A DNA stretch of 64,000 nt. Origin: Streptomyces uncialis (GTDB taxonomy: Bacteria > Actinomycetota > Actinomycetes > Streptomycetales > Streptomycetaceae). The notes beneath the pieces were generated by a model. The model ran no database searches. It was not told the DNA's origin and worked only from the letters and a program-made list of their open reading frames with translations. The position numbers were made by a program, and so were the translations under genes. Where the stretch lies: positions 868,001 through 932,000 of the forward strand of contig NZ_LFBV01000002.1 of the NCBI RefSeq assembly GCF_001905345.1, written 5' to 3'. This document shows positions 58,211-64,000 of this stretch, piece by piece. Within the stretch, counting starts at the first letter, position 1; every line of letters starts with the position of its first letter.

Positions 58211-61200
58211 ATGCCACGCATACCGGGCTTCCGCAGACAGCCGCGCCCGATCCCGCCCGAACCCGGCCGCCACTCCCCCGGCGGCGCCCGCACCGCACCG
58301 CGTCCCGCGCGCCTCGCGCGCCACGGGGTGCGGCTGCTGGCCGTGTCGCTGACCGCGGCCCTACTGGCCGCGACCGTGCAGACGGCCGCCGCCGCCCCGC
58401 CCGGTGCGAGCGGACCGCCCACCGATGAGACGGTGGTCATCCAGAGCGTCGGCGACAGTGTCGCCGCCGACGGCGGCGGGGCCGGCCGGGGCGGTGGCGG
58501 CTACCAGATCTCCGGTACCGAGCTGCTGTTCCGGGCCGTGCCGCCCAAGGGCGACGAGGCCGACCAGTGGTGGTACCTCCAGGCGTCCGCCACGGCAGGC
58601 GCCTACAAGGTCAAGAGCCGCACCAAGGCGGACCGTTGCATGGGCCGCGACTCCAACGCCGAGGGCGCGGCCCGTCTCGCGTTCCGGGACTGCGCCGGGT
58701 CCGGGACCGACTGGGTGTTCCAGCGGGAGAAGGGCGAGCGCTACAAGATCCGTCCGGTCGGGTACCAGGAGTCCTTGCAGACCCCGCTGACCGTCGACCA
58801 TGACAAGCGCGAGAACGGCGGCGACGTGACGTTCGCCCCCGACCAGAGCCAGTCGGTGGACGCCCAGCTCTGGTACGTCACCCGGGTGACCCCCACCCAC
58901 CGGGCCATGCCGGCCGACCCCACGTTCGACCAGCGCACCTTCCTCACCACGCACAACGCGTACTACAACCAGGACGACGCGAACGGCGGGGCGCCCACCC
59001 CGGCCCAGCCCAACTCCATCGCCACCCAGCTCAACAACGGCGTACGGGCGTTGATGCTGGACGCCCATACGCGCAACGGCCGGGTCCGGATGTGCCATAT
59101 GCCGGGCAATATCGACTTCTTCTGTCTGCCGACCGGCCAGACCATGTCCGACGTGTTCACCGTCATCGGCGACTTCCTCAAGGCGAACCCGGGCGAGGTC
59201 GTGACGGTCTTCGTCGAGGACTACACGACGTACGACGAGCTGAACGCCGAGGTCGGTGACGACCTGAAGCCCGGCGGACAGCTGGACGGACTGCTGTTCA
59301 ACCCGTCGGACACCGCGCCCGCCGAGCTTCCCGGCGCCAAGGCGTGGAACGTCAAGGCGAACGGCTGGCCCCGGGTCTCCGAGATGGTCAGGGAGAACAA
59401 GCGCCTCCTGCTCTTCTCCGACCGGGGGGACAAGACCGGCCTCGGCTTCATGCACGGCCAGGACTGGACGGCCGAGAACTACTGGGGGATGGGCGGCGGC
59501 GTCGGCAACTCCGACTGGACCTGCCGCAGCCGCTGGGACGGCATCCCGCTGGCCAAGGAGGAGCCGAAGTTCCGCCGGCTCTTCGTCATGAACCACTTCC
59601 GCACCCCGGCCATCGACGGCACCGCCGGGACCGACAACGAGAAGATCCTCAACCGCACCCAGCGGTTCTGCTCACCGGCCGCCCGCAAGAAGCCCAACTT
59701 CCTCGCCGTGGACCGCTATCAGAGCGGCAACCCGATGAGCGCCGTCGACACCCTCAACACCTACGTCCACAGCGAGGACACCCCCGGTTTCGGCGGCACG
59801 CCCGACGAGCTGGGCGAGAACTGGACCGTGCCGCGGCTGACCGTGATGCCGCTCGGTGACTCCATCACCCAGGGCGCGGGCAGCTCCACCCGCTCCAGCT
59901 ACCGCGCCGCGCTGTGGCCCCGGCTCCAGCCCCGTACCCCGGCGCTGGACTTCGTCGGCTCGCAGAAGCACGGACAGCTCGCCGACACCGACCACGAGGG
60001 CCACTCCGGCTGGCTGATCGAGGGCCTCTCCGCGAACATCGACAGCTGGCTCGCGACCGCCAGGCCCAATGTCGTCCTGCTGCACATCGGCACCAACGAC
60101 ATGGACCGCGACCACCAGGTGGCGACCGCGCCCGCCCGGCTCGCCGCGCTGATCGACCAGATCACCACCGCGTCACCGGACACCGCGATCGTCGTGGCCT
60201 CCCTCGTGCCGTCCACCTCGGCGGCGGTGCAGTCGAGGATCAACACGTACAACGCCGAGATCCCGGGGATCGTCGCCGCCCGGCAGGCCCAGGGCCGCAA
60301 GATCGCGCATGTCGGCATGGGCTCCCTGACCACCGCCGACCTCCGGGACCGGCTGCACCCGAACGACGCCGGTTACGTCAAGATGGCGGGCGTCTTCGCC
60401 GACGGCATCGCCCAGGTCGCCCGCGCGGGCTGGATCAGCGAGCAGGTCGACGTCAGGCCCGCGCCGCCGCGCTCCGGACTCGGTGACTACCAGGTGGACC
60501 TGAACGCCGACGGCCGCGCCGACTACCTCGTCGTGGAGGACAACGGCGCCGTCCGGGCCTGGCTCAACAAGGGCGGCAACGGACGCGGCGGCTGGACCGA
60601 CGCCGGACGGATCGCCTCCGGGGTGGGCGCGCCCGGTTCCTCCGTACGCTTCGCCGACCTCAACGGCGACCGCTACGCCGACTATCTGACGGTCGACGCG
60701 AACGGCGCCGTACGCGCCTGGCTCAACAAGGGCGGCACCGGCGTCAGCGGCTGGACCGACGCCGGAACGGTGGCGTCCGGGGTGAACCTCGCGGGGGCGA
60801 CCGTCCGCTTCGCGGACCTGAACGCCGACCGCTACGCGGACTACCTGGCCGTGGACGCGAACGGCGCCGTACGCGCCTGGCTGAACAAGGGCGGTACGGG
60901 CACCGGCGGCTGGACGGAGGCCGGTCCGATCGCCGCGGGGGTCGGCGTCCCGGCGGACCAGATCCGCTTCGCCGACGTCAACGCGGACGGCTTCGCGGAC
61001 TATCTGGCCGTGGACCCGAACGGCGCGGTCCGCGCCTGGCTCAACAAGGCCGGCACGGGTACCGCGGGCTGGACGGCCGCCGGACAGATCGCCTCGGGTG
61101 CGAACGCCCCGGGCTCCTCGGTGCGCTTCGCCGACCTCGACGCCGACCGGCGCGCCGACTACCTGGTGGTCGACGCGAACGGCGCGGTCCGCGGCTGGCT

Positions 61201-62089
61201 CAACAACGGCGGCGACGGAACCGGTGTCGGCGGCGGCTGGACCGCGGCGGGCACCTTCGCCCTGAGCGTCGGCGCCACCGGGGCCCAGGCACGCTTCGCG
61301 GACATCAACGCCGACCGCCGCGACGACTACCTCGTCGTCGCCGCCGACGGCTCCGTCCGGGCCTGGCTCAACAACGGCGGTACCGGCAACGGCGGCTGGA
61401 CACCCGCCGGGCAGATCACCGCGGGCGTCGGCGCCCCCGGTGACCAGGTGCGGCTCGCGGACGTCAACGCGGACGGCCGCGCCGACTATCTCGCCGTCGC
61501 CCCCGACGGCTCGGTACGCGCCTGGCTGCACAACGGCGGCGACGGCAACGGCGGCTGGACCCCGCTGGGCGCGTACGCGTCCGGCACCGGCACACCCGGT
61601 GACCAGGTCCGCTTCGCCGACATCGACGCCGACGGCCGCGCCGACTATCTCGCGGTCGCCGCCGACGGCTCGGTACGCGCCTGGTCCAACAACGGCGGTG
61701 ACGGCAACGGCGGCTGGGGCACCGGCTTCCGGCTGGCCACCGGTACCGGTGCCACGGGCGACCAGGTGCGCTTCGCCGACATCGACGCGGACGGGCGCGC
61801 CGACTATCTGGCGGTCGCCGCCGACGGGTCCGTCCGGGCCTGGCGCAACAAGGACGGCAACGGCAACTGGACCGCCCTCGGCGCGTACGCCCCCGCCGTC
61901 GGCGCGCCCGGCGGACAGGTCCTCCTCGCCGAGGCGAACGGCGACGGCCGGGCCGACTACCTGGTGGTCGCCCCGGACGGCTCCGTCCGCGCCTGGCTGA
62001 ACAACGGCGGGGTACTCACCGGAGGCTGGGCCGGACTCGGCACCATCGCGTCCGGCGCGGGCGCCCCGGCGAGCCAGGTCCGTATCTGA
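58211..62089 (+). CDS. secreted PI-PLC X-domain / SGNH hydrolase / FG-GAP repeat fusion
   Basis: 1292-residue exported protein. After a basic leader and signal segment (LARHGVRLLAVSLTAALLAA, about residues 34-60) comes a ricin-like or lectin-like stretch (about 75-225). A PI-PLC X-type domain follows (about 240-530) with His248 in TTHNAYYNQD, LMLDAH and His296 in MCHMPG. An SGNH/GDSL hydrolase domain (about 540-735) has Ser551 in LGDSITQG, GTNDM and Asp-x-x-His in RLHPNDAGY (His716). Ten FG-GAP/VCBS repeats of about 51 residues follow (about 758-1292), each with a Ca-binding-like D-N/D-A-D-G-R-A-D core. It likely acts outside the cell on phospholipid or acylated substrates. The start is followed by a long N-region, so an internal start is possible. 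Confidence 0.88.
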   Translation: MPRIPGFRRQPRPIPPEPGRHSPGGARTAPRPARLARHGVRLLAVSLTAALLAATVQTAAAAPPGASGPPTDETVVIQSVGDSVAADGGGAGRGGGGYQISGTELLFRAVPPKGDEADQWWYLQASATAGAYKVKSRTKADRCMGRDSNAEGAARLAFRDCAGSGTDWVFQREKGERYKIRPVGYQESLQTPLTVDHDKRENGGDVTFAPDQSQSVDAQLWYVTRVTPTHRAMPADPTFDQRTFLTTHNAYYNQDDANGGAPTPAQPNSIATQLNNGVRALMLDAHTRNGRVRMCHMPGNIDFFCLPTGQTMSDVFTVIGDFLKANPGEVVTVFVEDYTTYDELNAEVGDDLKPGGQLDGLLFNPSDTAPAELPGAKAWNVKANGWPRVSEMVRENKRLLLFSDRGDKTGLGFMHGQDWTAENYWGMGGGVGNSDWTCRSRWDGIPLAKEEPKFRRLFVMNHFRTPAIDGTAGTDNEKILNRTQRFCSPAARKKPNFLAVDRYQSGNPMSAVDTLNTYVHSEDTPGFGGTPDELGENWTVPRLTVMPLGDSITQGAGSSTRSSYRAALWPRLQPRTPALDFVGSQKHGQLADTDHEGHSGWLIEGLSANIDSWLATARPNVVLLHIGTNDMDRDHQVATAPARLAALIDQITTASPDTAIVVASLVPSTSAAVQSRINTYNAEIPGIVAARQAQGRKIAHVGMGSLTTADLRDRLHPNDAGYVKMAGVFADGIAQVARAGWISEQVDVRPAPPRSGLGDYQVDLNADGRADYLVVEDNGAVRAWLNKGGNGRGGWTDAGRIASGVGAPGSSVRFADLNGDRYADYLTVDANGAVRAWLNKGGTGVSGWTDAGTVASGVNLAGATVRFADLNADRYADYLAVDANGAVRAWLNKGGTGTGGWTEAGPIAAGVGVPADQIRFADVNADGFADYLAVDPNGAVRAWLNKAGTGTAGWTAAGQIASGANAPGSSVRFADLDADRRADYLVVDANGAVRGWLNNGGDGTGVGGGWTAAGTFALSVGATGAQARFADINADRRDDYLVVAADGSVRAWLNNGGTGNGGWTPAGQITAGVGAPGDQVRLADVNADGRADYLAVAPDGSVRAWLHNGGDGNGGWTPLGAYASGTGTPGDQVRFADIDADGRADYLAVAADGSVRAWSNNGGDGNGGWGTGFRLATGTGATGDQVRFADIDADGRADYLAVAADGSVRAWRNKDGNGNWTALGAYAPAVGAPGGQVLLAEANGDGRADYLVVAPDGSVRAWLNNGGVLTGGWAGLGTIASGAGAPASQVRI
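60484..62089 (+). repeat. ten tandem ~153-bp repeats encoding FG-GAP units
   Basis: Ten copies of a unit of about 153 bp encode the C-terminal beta-propeller-like repeats. The copies from about 61280 onward are nearly identical in segments such as gccgactatctcgc, suggesting recent duplication. Confidence 0.85.
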
Positions 62090-62112
62090 CCCGGCACGAC
62101 CGTACGACCGTG

Positions 62113-62143
62113 AGGGCCCACCGGCACACCGCCGGTGGGCCCT
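62113..62143. terminator. 13-bp hairpin after the PI-PLC fusion
   Basis: agggcccaccggc (62113-62125) and gccggtgggccct (62131-62143) are perfect complements with a 5-nt loop. It serves the convergent pair of genes. Confidence 0.85.
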
Positions 62144-62278
62144 TCGCCGCCGCCGGACGCCCCGTCGCATCCGGAAGCCCGGCCGACCGCACCGGGGCGG
62201 GGACAGCGTCCCGTCCAAGTCCCGCACAACCAAGGCACCGTCCCAGGAGCCGGGATCACGCGGCTCCCCCGGGTCGCG

Positions 62279-63295
62279 TCACTCCCGCACACCGCCCGCA
62301 CCCTCCATGTCCCGCGCGCCCTCCGCGTCCATGCCCCGCGTCGAACCGTTCGCCGCGTCCGCCAGCCGCTCCGCCAGTGTGCGCAGACGCCCGGCCAGCT
62401 CCGGCGGGCCGTGCACCTCGAAGGGTGCGTCCAGCAGGGCCACCCACAGGGCCAGTTCGTCCAGGGAGTCCGAGCCCGCCGTGACCGAGCAGCTCCGCGC
62501 GTCCAGCGGCTCGACCGTCGCCGCCGAGGGGGACATATGTTCCGCGATCCGGGCCGCCGGGGCATGCACGGTGAAGCGGCCCTGATAGCGGTAGGGGGCG
62601 GTGGACAACCCGTGCGAGGCGTACCCGGCGAGGTCGTCGGCGGGCGGTTCACGCGGGGTGAAGCGCGGTCCGCCGGGGGTGCGCGGAGTCAGCCGGTCGA
62701 CGCGGAACGTCCGCCAGCCGGCACGGGACGGATCGTACGCGACGAGGTACCAGCGGCGCCCCGAGGACACCAGCCGGTGCGGCTGCGCCTCGCGCCGGGA
62801 CTCGGTGCCGTCGTGGGAGCGGTAGTCGAAACGCAGGGTCTCGTGGTCACGGCAGGCCGCCGCGATCACCGTCAGGGTGTCCGGCGGGACCACCGGGCCG
62901 CCGTCGGGGAGCGGCACCGTCATGGCTCCCAGCGTCCGGACGCGGTGCCGCAGCCGGGGCGGAAGCACCTGTTCCAGCTTGGCGAGCGCCCGTACCGAGC
63001 TCTCGGCGATGCCCTCGACCGTGCCGCCCGCCGCGGTACGCAGCCCGACGGCGACCGCCACCGCCTCCTCGTCGTCCAGCAGCAGCGGCGGCAGCTTCGT
63101 CCCGGCCCCGAGCCGGTAGCCGGACACCCCGGCGTCGGCGTGCACGGGGTAGCCGAGTTCCCGCAGCCGGTCCACGTCACGGCGGACGGTACGGGTGGTG
63201 ACACCGAGGCGGTCGGCGAGTTCCGTGCCCGACCATTCCCGGTGGGCCTGGAGGAGCGAGAGCAGTCTGAGCAGACGGGCGGAGGTGTCCAGCAT
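62279..63295 (-). CDS. WYL-domain transcriptional regulator (YafY-like)
   Basis: 338-residue regulator. The N-terminal HTH (LLRLLSLLQAHREWSGTELADRLGV then RTVRRDVDRLRELGY) belongs to the DeoR/HTH_11 type. The WYL domain (about 140-215) has LRFDYRSHDG and the ligand-binding core RRWYLVAYDP, followed by WRTFRVDRL. The C-terminal part is the WCX extension. I chose ATG 63295 (MLDTSARLL, with a close gggag); GTG 63304 is possible. It is divergent from an epoxide hydrolase across an inverted repeat. WYL proteins sense nucleic acids or small ligands; the ligand here is unknown. Confidence 0.9.
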   Translation of the reverse strand: MLDTSARLLRLLSLLQAHREWSGTELADRLGVTTRTVRRDVDRLRELGYPVHADAGVSGYRLGAGTKLPPLLLDDEEAVAVAVGLRTAAGGTVEGIAESSVRALAKLEQVLPPRLRHRVRTLGAMTVPLPDGGPVVPPDTLTVIAAACRDHETLRFDYRSHDGTESRREAQPHRLVSSGRRWYLVAYDPSRAGWRTFRVDRLTPRTPGGPRFTPREPPADDLAGYASHGLSTAPYRYQGRFTVHAPAARIAEHMSPSAATVEPLDARSCSVTAGSDSLDELALWVALLDAPFEVHGPPELAGRLRTLAERLADAANGSTRGMDAEGARDMEGAGGVRE

Positions 63296-63316
63296 GTCTC
63301 CCACTGTGCCTCACAC

Positions 63317-63337
63317 CTAGGACCGAACCTGTCCTAG
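63317..63337. promoter_or_regulatory. inverted repeat between WYL regulator and epoxide hydrolase
   Basis: ctaggac (63317-63323) and gtcctag (63331-63337) form a perfect 7-bp dyad with a 7-nt spacer, midway between the divergent starts. It is a likely operator of the WYL regulator. Confidence 0.6.
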
Positions 63338-63358
63338 CCGCTGCCTAACGTGGTCCTC

Positions 63359-64000
63359 ATGAACAGCGACAACGTCACGCAGGGCGAGCAGCAGACGGAC
63401 ACCACCACCACGGCGCGGGCGGACGAGGCGATCACCCCCTTCCGGATCACGGTCCCGCAGGGCGAGCTGGACGATCTGCGCGAGCGGATCCACCGGGCCC
63501 GCTGGCCCCGGGAGGTCCCCGGCCAGGGCTGGAGCCGGGGGGTGCCGGTCGGCTATCTGCGGGAACTGGCCGCCCACTGGGCCGACACCTACGACTGGCG
63601 GGCGTGGGAGGCGCGGCTGAACGCGTATCCGCAGTTCACGACCACCATCGACGGGCAGAACATCCATTTCCTGCACATCCGGTCGGCCAGGGCCGACGCG
63701 CTGCCGCTGATCCTCACCCATGGCTGGCCGGGCTCGGTCGTGGAGTTCCTCGACCTCGTGGAGCCGCTGTCGCGGGACTTCCATCTGGTCGTTCCGTCGA
63801 TCCCCGGCTTCGGCTTCTCCGGTCCGGTGGACGAGGCGGGCTGGGGCACCGAACGCGTCGCCGGGGCGTGGGCCCGGCTGATGCGACGGCTCGGGTACAC
63901 CAGGTACGGGGCGCAGGGCGGCGACTTCGGCAGCGGGATCTCGCGGGCGCTGGCGCTGATCGCGCCGGACGAGGTGGTGGCCCTGCACGTCAACGGCGGC
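63359..64000 (+). CDS. epoxide hydrolase, N-terminal part (cut by window edge)
   Basis: The first 214 residues are visible, starting at ATG 63359. The EHN domain is present (ITPFRITVPQGELDDLRERI, RWPREVPGQGW, LAAHWADTYDWRAWEARLN). Then comes the oxyanion motif HGWPGSVVEFLDLV and PSIPGFGFSGP. The nucleophile Asp is visible in GAQGGDFGSGIS. The His and late acid lie beyond the window. Same family as 34389-35624 but not a recent copy. It is probably controlled by the divergent WYL regulator. Confidence 0.88.
   Translation, partial: MNSDNVTQGEQQTDTTTTARADEAITPFRITVPQGELDDLRERIHRARWPREVPGQGWSRGVPVGYLRELAAHWADTYDWRAWEARLNAYPQFTTTIDGQNIHFLHIRSARADALPLILTHGWPGSVVEFLDLVEPLSRDFHLVVPSIPGFGFSGPVDEAGWGTERVAGAWARLMRRLGYTRYGAQGGDFGSGISRALALIAPDEVVALHVNGG

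Overview
The window is very high in G+C and almost every gene has G or C at third codon positions. Gene families such as Ser/Thr kinases with FHA or WD40 parts, DUF3040, SMI1/KNR4, WYL regulators, secreted subtilases and DasR-type operators point to an actinomycete, most likely a Streptomyces. No rRNA, tRNA, CRISPR array, transposase or prophage gene was seen. The first gene (FGGY kinase) and the last (epoxide hydrolase) are cut by the window edges.

Layout: 1-6911 holds a sugar/glycerol kinase, an APC permease, a Gfo/Idh oxidoreductase, an SMI1/KNR4 protein and a membrane-anchored prolyl-aminopeptidase-like hydrolase. 7241-10917 is a NarL-type two-component pair whose kinase is an unusual two-module protein with a roughly 300-residue repetitive insert. 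11175-16801 is a signalling group: a kinase-TPR-WD40 protein, an FHA-kinase and an uncharacterised protein. 16960-18725 is a divergent MerR/MFS efflux pair closed by a 24-bp-stem terminator.

18960-29413 is a leftward operon centred on an amino-group carrier protein (LysW-like) with its ligase (LysX-like), reductase (LysY/ArgC-like) and kinase (LysZ/ArgB-like). It also encodes a DRE-TIM synthase/aldolase, a class I amidotransferase-like protein, a Glu/Leu-type dehydrogenase, an adenylate-forming ligase, an aminotransferase and an FAH-fold enzyme. A one-cysteine Asp/Glu-racemase/arylmalonate-decarboxylase relative, an orphan OmpR-type regulator and two luciferase-like monooxygenases lie next to it (29764-33892). 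I read this as a biosynthetic locus for a non-proteinogenic amino acid or a metabolite built from one. The carrier ends in Gln where LysW proteins end in the Glu that carries the substrate, and no LysJ or LysK is present. This is the strongest candidate for something undescribed.

34389-36218 has an epoxide hydrolase and a DUF3040 protein. 37165-44611 is a tandem pair of large secreted subtilases; the second keeps the whole fold but has lost the catalytic Asp, His and Ser and the oxyanion Asn, so it is a pseudoprotease. 44722-46284 is a transmembrane Ser/Thr kinase. 46503-52797 is a tight six-gene operon (KAS III/OleA-like, GT2, AMP ligase/OleC-like, GT2, P450, OleD-like reductase) that resembles a beta-lactone or olefin pathway without OleB.

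52887-54451 is a hydrolase/TetR divergent pair around a perfect 17-bp palindrome. 54678-57814 has a small secreted protein, a long-form GAPDH, a DoxX-like protein and a small unknown ORF. 58211-62089 is a secreted PI-PLC/SGNH/FG-GAP fusion behind two DasR-like dre sites. 62279 to the end is a WYL regulator divergent from a second epoxide hydrolase.
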